Assembly (NCBI RefSeq): GCF_000426865.1
Contig: NZ_KE384581.1
Coordinates: 124,001-188,000, forward strand
Source of the DNA: Citrifermentans bremense R1
GTDB taxonomy: Bacteria; Desulfobacterota; Desulfuromonadia; Geobacterales; Geobacteraceae
Reading direction: 5' to 3'
Length of the DNA stretch: 64,000 nucleotides
Positions 1 to 8,229 of the stretch are shown piece after piece (within the stretch, counting starts at the first letter, position 1; each line of letters begins with the position of its first letter). The notes under the pieces are model-generated. The model had not been told where the DNA came from and did not search any database. It worked only from the letters and a program-made list of their open reading frames with translations. Made by a program: the position numbers and the translations under genes.

Positions 1-818
1 ATCTCCCCCAGGTCGATGGTGAGATGCTCGGCGACACCGTATATGTCCAGGATGTCGACCACCTGGGCGAGGTTGTCCAGGGCCCGCAGCGAGCGCTCGT
101 TTCCGGCGATGCTGCGCGCTTCCTGCAACACCTCGCGCCCGCCGTAGAGTCTCGGCAGCAGGGCGATCTCCTCCTTGACCCGGTCGGGAGCCCCGGCGGA
201 TTCGAGGATGCTGCGCACCGCGCTGACTTCCTTCTTGCTGATCGCTTCCTGCAACTGTTTCTGCACCTCGGCGGAAAGGCCGGAGGCGTCCATGATGCCG
301 CGGTAGAACTCCACCTGCCCCAGGTCGATCTTGAAGCCGGTGAAGCCTAAGTTTTTCAGCACCTCTACCGCCATCGCCACCATCTCGGCGTCCGCCTCGG
401 GGGAGTCCAGCCCGATCAGCTCTACGCCGGACTGAAAGATTTCGCGGCTTTTGCCCGACTGCATCTGGGCCTGCCTGAGCACGCGTCCGGAATAGTAGAT
501 GCGGTGGGGGAGGGGGAGGGCGTGCATCCGGGTGGCGACGATGCGTGCCACCTGCGGAGTGATGTCCGGCGGAATGGCGAGTAGGCGTCCGGTCTGGCGG
601 TCGTCGAAGCGGAAGGTCTTGCTCCTAAGCTCGTCACCCATGCCCAGAGCGAGCACATGCTCGAACTCGAGCAGCGGGGTGATCATGCGCCTGAAGCCCC
701 AGAGTTCGAAGACTCGGTGGATGCTGTCCGCGATAAAGGTGATCTTGTCGGCGGTTTCCGGGAGGAAGTCGCTCACCCCTTTGGGGAGCGGAGCTTCAAT
801 ACATGAGGGGTTAGTCAC
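1..818 (-). CDS. hisZ: ATP phosphoribosyltransferase regulatory subunit HisZ (5' part, runs off the left edge)
   Basis: Reading the minus strand from a GTG at 818 gives an open frame of 272 codons to the window edge, so the C-terminus is missing. The protein is a class II histidyl-tRNA-synthetase-like fold without charging activity. In the family it partners short HisG in the first step of histidine synthesis and confers feedback control. Visible signatures are [11 protein letters not shown] near residue 11, the motif-2-like stretch [13 protein letters not shown] near residue 105, and QSGVELIG shortly after. The start is GTG with an AGGAC Shine-Dalgarno six bases upstream; the next in-frame ATG is deep inside motif 1. 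HisZ rather than HisS is favoured by the relaxed motif-2 region. The next gene downstream lies outside the window. Confidence 0.88.
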   Translation of the reverse strand, partial: MTNPSCIEAPLPKGVSDFLPETADKITFIADSIHRVFELWGFRRMITPLLEFEHVLALGMGDELRSKTFRFDDRQTGRLLAIPPDITPQVARIVATRMHALPLPHRIYYSGRVLRQAQMQSGKSREIFQSGVELIGLDSPEADAEMVAMAVEVLKNLGFTGFKIDLGQVEFYRGIMDASGLSAEVQKQLQEAISKKEVSAVRSILESAGAPDRVKEEIALLPRLYGGREVLQEARSIAGNERSLRALDNLAQVVDILDIYGVAEHLTIDLGE

Positions 819-880
819 GGGGTCGTCCTAAGGTATGTCGGTACCGCTGAAGCTGGCGAAAAAACGAGAAATCGTAACAG

Positions 881-920
881 TATGGCAGGGGGAAGTCAAC
901 GATTAATTCCCCCTGCCATA
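881..920 (-). terminator. Perfect 14-bp inverted repeat, probable terminator
   Basis: TATGGCAGGGGGAA at 881-894 pairs perfectly with 907-920 around a 12-base loop. It sits just past the stop of the 925-2355 gene and before the hisZ start, both on the minus strand. The T-run after the stem is weak and displaced, so termination efficiency is uncertain. Confidence 0.6.
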
Positions 921-924
921 TAGT

Positions 925-2355
925 CTATTCCGCCCGGAGAATCCTGACCAGAGTGCCGCCTTTTCCGCCCAGGCCGGTCTTCTGAGTCACCTCCAGGAGC
1001 ACCATTTCGCGGCTTTTCTGGTTGAAGTCGTAGTCGGCCAGGTAGTTCTGGCTCGGCTTGGTTCTCCAGAGTTCCTCAAGCGTCGACCCGTTCCAGGCAA
1101 AATCCACCATGGAGTACCTGGAGTAGGAACGGGCGTTGCCCAGCACGAAGAAGCCTGCGTTTTGGGGGACAATCACCTCGCCCTTGTCGGTTACGGTGAT
1201 GCGCTGATCGATGAACCTGGTGCGGAAGGGTGTTCCAGTGGTCCTTTCGTTCTCGATGTCGCGGCGCTGGAAGTAGGTCTCGGTGCCGCCGAACTTCTCG
1301 CTGCTTCTCCAGACCTCGTCGCCATCCGCATATACCAGCAGGTAGCCGCCGTCGTTGAAACAGGTGAGGAAGGATTTCCCGGACCGGTCGCGGAACAGGT
1401 TGAAATTGAAGATGTTGGCGAAGCGCGGCATCTTGATCGGGTTGGCAAGCTTCACCTTTCCGTCGGCGAGGGACGCCTCGTAAACGTCGCCATAGTAATC
1501 CTCGCTGCGCCCCATCTCCTGGGCGAAGAGCTGCTTCTTGCCGCCGTAAGGGGCCAGCGCGCGGAACATATAGGGGAGGTCCTGCGCCACCGCCTTCAGT
1601 GTGCCGTTTTGTATGGAGTAGACGCGGGATGAAGGCGCCTCGCGGTCCATCAGGGTCACGAAGGCGAGCACCTTGCCCTCTTGGTCCGGGCCGATGGCGT
1701 CGATACCGAGCAGCTTTTGATTCTGGGGCAGCGCCGCTTGCCCGAGCAGGGCGAGTTTGTCGCCTTTTTTATAGAGGTAGAGGGCGTCCGCGTCGGCGAT
1801 GAGGAGTTCATCGGTGCCCCAGGAAGCGATCGCGCTCTTGGCCCCGGCGATGCGCTGGCTGGCCCAACCGGCGACGGTTTCGCTGCGAACGATCTCGGAG
1901 GCAGGCGCCTTGAATACGGCAGCGGGAGACTGGAGCGGGGCTGCCGCAGGGGCTGCTGCCTGCGGGTACTGTTTCGCAATCTCGCCCTTGAGCTTGCTGG
2001 AAATCCTGCCGACAGCGGGAATCAGGGCGTCGATGCTTTCACCCTGCTCGTAGGCGGCGGCAAGCTGCTTGCCTTGTGCGTTTTTCGCGGTGGCGTCGAG
2101 GCTGAACATCTTGCCCAGCATGGTGTAGCTACCAGAGATGACCACGTCCGCCTCGGCGGGGGTCTCCACGGTGACCAGCCCGTCTCCGGAAAGCCTCGAT
2201 GACAAGAGGCGCTTCAAGGTGGTCTTCAGGTCGGCGGAGTCGCCGCCGGAGACGGTGAAGTCGGAGACGTAGGCGCGGATGTTTTCGGCAGAGGCTAAGA
2301 GCGGGAAGAACAGCGAACTGAGGAGAATCAGGGTGAGGGCCAGGGTTTTTTTCAT
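925..2355 (-). CDS. Exported protein with a FlgO/TolB-N-like N-terminal region and a probable beta-propeller
   Basis: A 476-residue protein with a clear Sec signal peptide (MKKTLALTLILLSSLFFPLLASA). Residues about 24-130 read like the periplasmic domain found in FlgO/CsgG-type lipoproteins (alternating strands, then a segment around VETPAEADVVISGSYTML). Residues about 150-476 contain repeated strand-rich blocks resembling FG-GAP/VCBS-type propeller blades (SGKSFLTCFNDGGYLLVYAD; YSMVDFAWNGSTLEELW). There is no lipobox cysteine, so a soluble periplasmic or secreted location is likely. The ATG is preceded by GGAG five bases away. Domain calls are by eye and the function is unknown. It is monocistronic, bounded by hairpins on both sides. 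Confidence 0.75.
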   Translation of the reverse strand: MKKTLALTLILLSSLFFPLLASAENIRAYVSDFTVSGGDSADLKTTLKRLLSSRLSGDGLVTVETPAEADVVISGSYTMLGKMFSLDATAKNAQGKQLAAAYEQGESIDALIPAVGRISSKLKGEIAKQYPQAAAPAAAPLQSPAAVFKAPASEIVRSETVAGWASQRIAGAKSAIASWGTDELLIADADALYLYKKGDKLALLGQAALPQNQKLLGIDAIGPDQEGKVLAFVTLMDREAPSSRVYSIQNGTLKAVAQDLPYMFRALAPYGGKKQLFAQEMGRSEDYYGDVYEASLADGKVKLANPIKMPRFANIFNFNLFRDRSGKSFLTCFNDGGYLLVYADGDEVWRSSEKFGGTETYFQRRDIENERTTGTPFRTRFIDQRITVTDKGEVIVPQNAGFFVLGNARSYSRYSMVDFAWNGSTLEELWRTKPSQNYLADYDFNQKSREMVLLEVTQKTGLGGKGGTLVRILRAE

Positions 2356-2467
2356 GATTACTCCGCTTATTCCTTGGAATTAAAAGACGCGGAATTATCG
2401 CAGAGCGGCAGGCTTTAGTCAAACGGTTTCACGCCAGAGACAGGGCTTGACCCCAACAATAACACAT

Positions 2468-2495
2468 AAAAAAGCGGGCCGCATAGCCCGCCTTT
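2468..2495 (-). terminator. Rho-independent terminator
   Basis: GCGGGC at 2474-2479 pairs with GCCCGC at 2486-2491. Read on the minus strand the stem is followed by TTTTTT. It closes the pair of small exported genes at 2526-3107, and flanking A and T runs make it potentially bidirectional. Confidence 0.85.
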
Positions 2496-2525
2496 TTCGG
2501 TTCCTATTGAGTAACTTCACTTGGC

Positions 2526-2801
2526 TTACTTGCCCGGTCGCTCCATGTCTCTCAGAAGCTCTTGGGTCTCAGTCAGTTTCTGCTGCAGTTGCTTCAGTTC
2601 TTGCGGCGTATAGACCTTTTTCCCCTTCTTGATCTCTCTGTCCAAGCGCTGCATCCTCTTGTAAATGTCATCCACCTGGTTGGTGCAGTTTTTTGAGGCG
2701 AGCAGGCACTCGTTCTTCTGTGCTTGCGTGGGTTGTCCAGTTGCGGCGACAGCCGAAGCCAGCAGCAGACCCGCTGCCATCATTGCTGTTAGTTTGCGCA
2801 T
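2526..2801 (-). CDS. Small exported protein, tandem paralogue A
   Basis: A 91-residue protein with a signal peptide (MRKLTAMMAAGLLLASAVAATG) and a mature part of about 68 residues. The mature part has two cysteines in ECLLASKNC, then a charged helical stretch (VDDIYKRMQRLDREIKKGK), then VYTPQELKQLQQKL. It is a clear paralogue of the next gene upstream, sharing the cysteine spacing, the REIKKGKKVYTP core and a leucine-rich C-terminal helix. AGGAGGGG lies just before the ATG. I recognise no named family. The two cysteines six residues apart could form a disulfide or bind a metal. It is probably cotranscribed with its paralogue (33 bases apart). Confidence 0.8.
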   Translation of the reverse strand: MRKLTAMMAAGLLLASAVAATGQPTQAQKNECLLASKNCTNQVDDIYKRMQRLDREIKKGKKVYTPQELKQLQQKLTETQELLRDMERPGK

Positions 2802-2834
2802 GAGCCCCTCCTTTGCTTTACCGGTCCGTTCCGG

Positions 2835-3107
2835 TTAATCCGGCTTCTCCAGCGTTCTCAAGACTTCGCTCGTCTCTCTCAGTTTGTCCTCGAGTTTCTT
2901 CAGTTCGTCCGGGGTGTAGACGCGTGTTCCTTTCTTGATCTCTTTGTCGAGCTTGTAGATCCTGGTTCTGATGTCGTCTACCTGGCTCATGCAGTTTCTT
3001 GACGCGAGGAGGCATTCGTCCTTCTGGGTGGAGGTAGTCTGGGCGAAAGCTGGGACTGAAGACAGCGTGAAGAGGGTTGCTGCCAAAATCATTGCCATCT
3101 TTCTCAT
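2835..3107 (-). CDS. Small exported protein, tandem paralogue B
   Basis: The start used is the ATG at 3107, which has AGGAG a few bases upstream and begins directly with a signal peptide (MRKMAMILAATLFTLSSVPAFA). An in-frame start at 3143 would add 12 residues ahead of the signal peptide. The mature protein has ECLLASRNC, VDDIRTRIYKLDKEIKKGT and VYTPDELKKLEDKL, matching paralogue A position for position. Its function is unknown. The conservation of two cysteines and the amphipathic helix between duplicated copies suggests a structural or binding role in the periplasm. Confidence 0.8.
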   Translation of the reverse strand: MRKMAMILAATLFTLSSVPAFAQTTSTQKDECLLASRNCMSQVDDIRTRIYKLDKEIKKGTRVYTPDELKKLEDKLRETSEVLRTLEKPD

Positions 3108-3355
3108 AAAGACTCCTTTGCTTGTTGGGTTAAAAAACACCAATGTATTAAAACATGGATGTTTTTGTTGTCAACAGGCAAAGCGAAAAGTTACGAAGTG
3201 TGAGAGAAAGCTGATGCAAGTGCGTGCGGTGCTCTCTCTGTGGTGGATTGGCAAGAAGTGCTATGTGACTGCGTCGCAGTTTACAGCTAGTTCACACAGT
3301 GCGCAGCCGCAGTAGCAGCGGGAGAGGGTGTCACTCATAACCGTGGGAGGAGAGT

Positions 3356-3390
3356 AAAAAAGGCCGGAGAGTTGTCTCTCCGGCCTTTTT
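3356..3390 (-). terminator. Strong rho-independent terminator after the porin gene
   Basis: A run of A, then GGCCGGAGAG, a TTGT loop, CTCTCCGGCC and a run of T. The A and T tracts on both sides make it a symmetric terminator. It lies 48 bases beyond the stop of the porin gene and holds most of the recognisable content of the otherwise gene-free stretch 3108-3437. Confidence 0.92.
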
Positions 3391-3437
3391 CAGGGTCAGG
3401 CTTTTCCTGCCGCTGTGTGCGGAAGGCTGTGCCTCAA

Positions 3438-4772
3438 TTAAAACAAGTAGCTGAGCTGCACGTTGAAGAGGTACGGATCGTCCGCGTTTGCGACGCCGTA
3501 GTCTGAATTCAATTTCCCCGGGCTCGAGAGGCCGTCGCCGAGGAAGGCGTAGGCGGCTGCTACGCTAGCGCTCAGGTTGTCGTAGATCTTGTAGCCGACC
3601 TGGGCGTTGATCTCGGTGCCGAGGCTACTCGATTCGTTACCACGTTTTTCTGCGGTAGCCATGTAGCCGATGTTGGCGTTGTAGAAGACCTTGTTGGCGG
3701 TACCTTCGTACCCGGCGAACACACCGTAGGAGCCGCGGCCGCCAACGGTCATGTCGTTACCCACGACGGAAGTGGAGGTGTTGATAGCCTGGTTGGGGCG
3801 GACCAGCAGCCACATGTTGGCAGGGTTGAAGTAGGTGGTGTTGGGGGTGACGATCTGGAAGGAGTCCCTGTCGCCGGTGGTCTTCTTGTCGCCGGAGAGG
3901 TAGTAGCCAGCGAAGTTAACCGCGCCCGAGCCGACCTTGACTTTACCGGTGGCGCCGAGGAGGTATGCAGAGATGTCGTCGGTCTTGTTGAACTCACCGA
4001 ACTGGTAGGCGGCGAAAGGTTTGACTGCGACGTCGCCGAACTTGAGGTCTGCGTTTACGCCAACCATGTGCAGCAGGTCGTAGTTACGGCTGGAGACGCC
4101 GAGGTTGGTTCCAGAGTCGTTCTGGATGTTGTAGTAGGATGCGCCGACGGTGATGTCTTTGCTTACGGCGAACTTGCCATCGAGAACGATCAGGTCTGCA
4201 GTGAGGTCGCCAGCCGGCTGAGCGTCTTTGGCTGTGTTGTCGTCGAAGCGGAACCAGCCAAGAGAAACTGTCAGCGGGTCGAATTTCTTGGTTGCGTACA
4301 GGCCGGTCATGTCGGCGGAGAGGAAGAGGCTACCGTAGGCATCGGTCCAGGGCTGCATGCCTACCTTAAAGTTGGTTGCAGTGGTGGGCTCGTTGAAGTC
4401 GAGGTAGATGTTCTTGGTCTCGAGGGTCAACTGGTCGGCGTCGAGGTTGCCGGAATCGTTGCCGGCGGTCCCTTTGTAGCCTTCCTTGATGCCGCCGAAG
4501 CGGGTGTCGAGTTCGAAGTGGGTGACCAGTTTCAGGTTGTCGTTAGCCTTTGCGATGTACATAAGGCGTGCGCGCTGCTCTGCGAAGAAGCCGGAGTGGG
4601 CCGGGTTGCCAAGAGCAACCTTAGAGTTGCCACCGCTCAAAGCATTGGTCTGGTAACCCTCGAACTTGAACATACCGTGAAACTCGTTTTCCAGCGCCAT
4701 TGCCGGTACGGCGGTTGCTGCGGTCAGAGCGCTGACAGCTGCAAATGCAAGCATCTTCTTTTGAAAGCTCAT
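3438..4772 (-). CDS. Outer-membrane beta-barrel porin (OmpJ-like)
   Basis: A 444-residue protein with a signal peptide ending in AVPAMA and a mature start LENEFHGMFKF. The body is rich in alternating aromatic/hydrophobic strands and acidic loops. It ends in YLFNVQLSYLF, the C-terminal aromatic signature recognised by the BAM machinery. Repeated strand-turn blocks (VKVGMQPW; TVGASYYNIQND; GYKIYDNLSASVAAAYAFLG) support a large barrel of about 16-18 strands. As I recall, OmpJ of Geobacter sulfurreducens also lies beside the methylmalonyl-CoA genes, so this may be that protein; the recollection needs alignment. AGGAGG precedes the ATG. Codon choice looks like a highly expressed gene. Confidence 0.85.
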   Translation of the reverse strand: MSFQKKMLAFAAVSALTAATAVPAMALENEFHGMFKFEGYQTNALSGGNSKVALGNPAHSGFFAEQRARLMYIAKANDNLKLVTHFELDTRFGGIKEGYKGTAGNDSGNLDADQLTLETKNIYLDFNEPTTATNFKVGMQPWTDAYGSLFLSADMTGLYATKKFDPLTVSLGWFRFDDNTAKDAQPAGDLTADLIVLDGKFAVSKDITVGASYYNIQNDSGTNLGVSSRNYDLLHMVGVNADLKFGDVAVKPFAAYQFGEFNKTDDISAYLLGATGKVKVGSGAVNFAGYYLSGDKKTTGDRDSFQIVTPNTTYFNPANMWLLVRPNQAINTSTSVVGNDMTVGGRGSYGVFAGYEGTANKVFYNANIGYMATAEKRGNESSSLGTEINAQVGYKIYDNLSASVAAAYAFLGDGLSSPGKLNSDYGVANADDPYLFNVQLSYLF

Positions 4773-4864
4773 CGTTTACCTCCTGGGTTGGTTGTTGAAA
4801 CTCGATTGAAGTTACTGCTTTTAGTACAGTTTTACGCAAAAAGCAGGTCGAACACTCATTACAT

Positions 4865-4922
4865 TGCAAAAAAAGCTCTCACTTAAGTCACTGCTAATTA
4901 ACGTGACGTATTTGAGAGCTTT
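4865..4922 (-). terminator. Two-part hairpin with T-run between mce and the porin gene
   Basis: AAAGCTCTCA (4872-4881) pairs with 4913-4922, and inside it GTCAC (4887-4891) pairs with GTGAC (4903-4907). On the minus strand the stem runs into TTTTTTT. It is about 200 bases past the mce stop and 95 bases before the porin ATG, so it either ends the mce transcript or attenuates readthrough into the porin. The rest of 4773-5120 is AT-rich. A weak porin promoter may lie between the hairpin and the porin start. Confidence 0.8.
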
Positions 4923-5120
4923 AAGATACAGTTTGGGCGAGCTGTTTGTCTCTGCAACGATATAGTCCTCCACTACTTGAAAGAAAATCTCGCAACTCAG
5001 CCAGTACAGCCATTCCCAATGAGCAAACCACTGTTATATAAAACTGACGTCACTATATTATTATTCAAACAAATGTCAATAAAAAAATCCAGACTCATGA
5101 AATTCTGAAATTTGAATGTC

Positions 5121-5534
5121 TCAATGACTGTGATCGTGCACTTCACACAGTTCCGTCAGCACGCCGCCGCTGCTTTTGGGATGGATGAAGGCGATACGCG
5201 CGCCGTGGGCGCCGTTGCGGGGGACGGCGTCGATCATGCGGGTCCCCTTGGCCACCAGCGCCGCGATGGCCGCCTCGATATCGTCTACCCCGTAAGCGAC
5301 GTGGTGCACCCCCGGGCCGTTCTTCTCCAGGAACTTGGCCACCGGGCTGTCGGGGGTGGTCGGCTCCAGAAGTTCGATCTTCGATTCGCCTACTGACAGA
5401 AAAGCTACCCGTACTAGTTGACTTGGGACCTCTTCTGTACCAGAGAAAGTCATGCCCAGTGAATCGCGATAAAAAGGAAGTGCTTCCTCAAGAGAAGCGA
5501 CAGCAACGCCTACATGATTTATCTTAGATAGCAT
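5121..5534 (-). CDS. mce: Methylmalonyl-CoA epimerase
   Basis: A 137-residue, single-domain VOC-fold metalloenzyme that interconverts (2R)- and (2S)-methylmalonyl-CoA in the cytoplasm. It links propionyl-CoA carboxylase to the B12-dependent mutase. The two beta-alpha-beta-beta-beta halves are visible: INHVGVAVASLEEALPFYRD at the start and GPGVHHVAYGVDDIEAAI in the middle. The metal ligands expected in the family are H7 (NHVGVAV), a Gln in the first half, the His of GVHHVAY and the Glu of LTELCEVH near the C-terminus. Length is typical. It lies on the same strand downstream of the mutase, separated by about 310 bases that contain a long inverted repeat. Confidence 0.95.
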   Translation of the reverse strand: MLSKINHVGVAVASLEEALPFYRDSLGMTFSGTEEVPSQLVRVAFLSVGESKIELLEPTTPDSPVAKFLEKNGPGVHHVAYGVDDIEAAIAALVAKGTRMIDAVPRNGAHGARIAFIHPKSSGGVLTELCEVHDHSH

Positions 5535-5735
5535 TAATATTCCTTTGCTGATCGCCGGTCATAGACTGACGGAGACAGATAATAGCGAAAAAAAAGCAAA
5601 GCGCAAGTAGCAGGAGTCAAGTTTCTCAAACTTGTAACATTCAGGCTGTTCCCTGTGTCTTATTGTGTTTGAACAAACTGGTACAGCGAAGGAATCTAGG
5701 AAGGCTACAAACTGTAAGAGAAGCAGTTTAACTGC

Positions 5736-5799
5736 TGACGGGAGCGGTCCTCTTCGATGATGATTTTCTATCGTGTTAGAAGTATCACCGCTCCCGTCA
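5736..5799. repeat. 13-bp perfect inverted repeat between mcm and mce
   Basis: TGACGGGAGCGGT at 5736-5748 is the exact reverse complement of 5787-5799, with a 38-base spacer. There is no T-run on either side, so it is not a classical terminator. It could be an operator, an mRNA-stabilising stem or a processing site between the mutase and epimerase genes. Nothing else is recognisable in 5535-5843. Confidence 0.7.
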
Positions 5800-5843
5800 A
5801 CGTGTCTCATTGTGTCGATTTTTCAGCAGATTGCCGTCCGCTT

Positions 5844-7496
5844 TTAAAGTACGACGGTCTCCCTGTGGATGCCGAACACGCCCCTCATTACGTTGGCGAT
5901 TTCGCCCAAGGTAGCGTAAGTCTTTACAGCATCGAGGATGAACGGCATCAGGTTCTGGGTCCCGCGTGCAGCCTGCTCCAGCGCCTTCAGGGAAGCCTCC
6001 ACCTTGGCGTTGTCGCGACCCTCTTTCATCTTGCCAAGAGAAGCCTTCTGCTTCACCTCGACCTCGTCGGTCACCTTCAGCAGGCCTTGGGGCGCGCCCT
6101 CCTCAACGGTGAACTTGTTCACGCCGACGATGATGGTCTCGTTCTTCTCGATGGCGCGCTGGTAGGCGTAGGCGGAATCCTGGATCTCCTTCTGCTGGAA
6201 TCCTCGGGAGATCGCCTCGACCGCGCCCCCCAGGGCGTCGATCTTCTCGATGTAGGCAAGCGCCTGCGCCTCGATCTTGTCGGTCAGCGCCTCGACCATG
6301 AAGGAGCCGGCCAAGGGGTCGATGGAGTCGGCAACGCCCGACTCGTAGGCGATCACCTGCTGGGTGCGCAGCGCGATCCTTACCGATTCCTCGGTGGGAA
6401 GCGCCAGCGCCTCGTCGCGCGAGTTGGTGTGCAGCGACTGGGTGCCGCCCAACACGGCGGCGAGCGCCTGCAGGGTGACGCGCATGATGTTGTTGTCGGG
6501 CTGCTGCGCGGTCAAGGTGCAGCCTGCGGTCTGGGTGTGGAAGCGCAGCATCTGTGAGCGCGGGTCTTTCGCCTTGAAGCGGTCGCGCATGATGCGGGAC
6601 CACATGCGGCGGGCGGCGCGGAACTTGGCCACCTCCTCGAGGAGGTCGTTATGAGCGTTGAAGAAGAAGGCAAGGCGCGGCGCGAACTCGTCGACGTCGA
6701 GTCCGGCCTTGACCGCCGCCTCGACGTAGGCGATGCCGTCTGCCAGGGTGAAGGCTACTTCCTGGACCGCGGAGGAGCCCGCCTCCCTGATGTGGTAGCC
6801 GGAGATGCTGATGGTGTTCCACTTGGGGACGTTGTCCTTGCAGTAGGCGAAGATGTCGGTGATGATCCGCATCGACTCCTTAGGCGGGTAAATGTAGGTG
6901 CCGCGCGCCATGTACTCCTTGAGGATGTCGTTTTGGATGGTGCCGGAGATCTTGTCGGCGGGTACCCCCTGCTTCTCGGCCACGGCGATGTACATGGCGA
7001 GCAGGATGGAGGCGGTGGAGTTGATGGTCATCGAGGTCGAGACCTTGTCCAGCGGGATGCCGTCGAACAGGATCTCCATGTCGGCCAGGGAGTCGATGGC
7101 TACGCCGACTTTGCCTACCTCGCCGCGGCTCATCGAAGCGTCGGAATCGTACCCCATCTGGGTGGGGAGGTCGAAAGCGATGGAGAGGCCGGTCTGGCCG
7201 GCGGAGAGCAGGTACTTGTAGCGCTCGTTCGATTCGGCCGCATTGCCGAAGCCGGCGTACTGGCGCATGGTCCAGAACCTGCCGCGGTACATGGTCGGCT
7301 GCACGCCGCGGGTGAAGGGGAACTGCCCGGGGAAACCGAGGTTCTCCTCATACCCCGGATAGTCGAACCCTGGGGCGAAGCAACGATCCAGCTCGACGTC
7401 GGAGCTGTTGCGGAAGGAGCTTTTGCGCTCCGGCGCCTTGGCGATGCTCTTCTCAGCTGCTGCCTGCCATGCCTTTTTTTTCTCTTCAATGCTCAT
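5844..7496 (-). CDS. Methylmalonyl-CoA mutase, catalytic (large) subunit of the split type
   Basis: A 550-residue protein for the adenosylcobalamin-dependent rearrangement of methylmalonyl-CoA to succinyl-CoA. It contains only the TIM-barrel substrate domain: [20 protein letters not shown] near residues 54-73, [22 protein letters not shown], and [12 protein letters not shown]. The cobalamin-binding DxHxxG domain of single-chain mutases is absent, and the protein ends soon after [12 protein letters not shown]. This is the archaeal/delta-proteobacterial layout in which the B12 subunit is a separate polypeptide. No B12 subunit gene lies in this window. The neighbours mce and the biotin-dependent carboxylase complete the pathway. 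The start is ATG, preceded by GGAGAG. Confidence 0.93.
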   Translation of the reverse strand: MSIEEKKKAWQAAAEKSIAKAPERKSSFRNSSDVELDRCFAPGFDYPGYEENLGFPGQFPFTRGVQPTMYRGRFWTMRQYAGFGNAAESNERYKYLLSAGQTGLSIAFDLPTQMGYDSDASMSRGEVGKVGVAIDSLADMEILFDGIPLDKVSTSMTINSTASILLAMYIAVAEKQGVPADKISGTIQNDILKEYMARGTYIYPPKESMRIITDIFAYCKDNVPKWNTISISGYHIREAGSSAVQEVAFTLADGIAYVEAAVKAGLDVDEFAPRLAFFFNAHNDLLEEVAKFRAARRMWSRIMRDRFKAKDPRSQMLRFHTQTAGCTLTAQQPDNNIMRVTLQALAAVLGGTQSLHTNSRDEALALPTEESVRIALRTQQVIAYESGVADSIDPLAGSFMVEALTDKIEAQALAYIEKIDALGGAVEAISRGFQQKEIQDSAYAYQRAIEKNETIIVGVNKFTVEEGAPQGLLKVTDEVEVKQKASLGKMKEGRDNAKVEASLKALEQAARGTQNLMPFILDAVKTYATLGEIANVMRGVFGIHRETVVL

Positions 7497-7827
7497 GATG
7501 CTCTCCTGGCCATAAAAATGTAGTTGCGAAGCCTCGATGTTGGGAAGACGGTTTTTGTTTGCCTGGTTAACGGCGGGATAAAAAATTATTTTTAGCTAAC
7601 CGGAGTCGAAGCGCTGTGTCCCGGATTAGGAAATTTTTGTTTTATTTTTAGAATAGTGATTTATATTTCAAAACAAAAAGAAATTCAAGGATTTACTGTA
7701 TACGCCACCGACGCGGGCGGCTCTTCTTGTTTTATTTTGGGGTAAAACTTAAAATGTCGATTTGTCATACAAAACGTCAAACAGGTTGTAACATTGTGTT
7801 TTAAATCGTTTTTTCGGAATTTTTCGC

Positions 7828-7856
7828 TTGTAAAACAAGATGGACCCCCCTATATT
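7828..7856 (+). promoter_or_regulatory. Putative sigma-70 promoter for the zinc-ribbon gene
   Basis: TTGTAA (7828-7833), a 17-base spacer and TATATT (7851-7856), 54 bases ahead of the start at 7911. The surrounding 7497-7910 is unusually AT-rich and carries no ORF of its own. It must also contain the mcm promoter reading the other way, which I could not place with confidence. Confidence 0.45.
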
Positions 7857-7910
7857 TTCCACAGCGAAAAATTCAATAGAACGCCCTGGAAGGGCTAGAG
7901 GAGAAACAAG

Positions 7911-8111
7911 ATGCAATGCCCCGTGTGCAAAAACGACGAACATATCGGCATGGACCTTCGGTCCGGCGGCTTCACTGAGGACATCGTGGAATGTCCGAGC
8001 TGCGGCACCATGTGGTCCGTGAACCACGGCCAGATGGCCATCGTGAAGGACCCGCTTCAGGACAGCTTCCTGGAGGCTCTCTCCGGCGACAATATCTGCT
8101 TCGCTGCATAA
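7911..8111 (+). CDS. Small zinc-ribbon protein
   Basis: A 66-residue protein beginning MQCPVCKNDEHIGMDL, with a second pair in VECPSCGTMWSV. The two CxxC knuckles about 24 residues apart form a typical zinc-ribbon. The C-terminal half is plain (NHGQMAIVKDPLQDSFLEAL). AGGAGA lies eight bases before the ATG, a promoter is recognisable upstream and a strong terminator follows, so it is a single-gene unit. It is the only plus-strand gene within the propionate pathway cluster. Its function is unknown; such small ribbons can bind nucleic acid or act as metal chaperones. Confidence 0.8.
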   Translation: MQCPVCKNDEHIGMDLRSGGFTEDIVECPSCGTMWSVNHGQMAIVKDPLQDSFLEALSGDNICFAA

Positions 8112-8167
8112 CCCACAAAAAAAGAAACTGACCCAGCCTTGAACGGCGGGGGTCAGTAGGTGAGGCG

Positions 8168-8200
8168 GGGGCTCCGGATTTGAATCCGGAGCCCCTTTTT
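8168..8200 (+). terminator. Strong rho-independent terminator
   Basis: GGGGCTCCGGATT (8168-8180) and its exact complement (8183-8195) around a two-base turn, followed by TTTTT. It terminates the zinc-ribbon gene and lies in the convergent gap before the carboxylase stop. Confidence 0.93.
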
Positions 8201-8229
8201 CGTCTCTGCTGCCGAGGCCTGAAGCGCCC

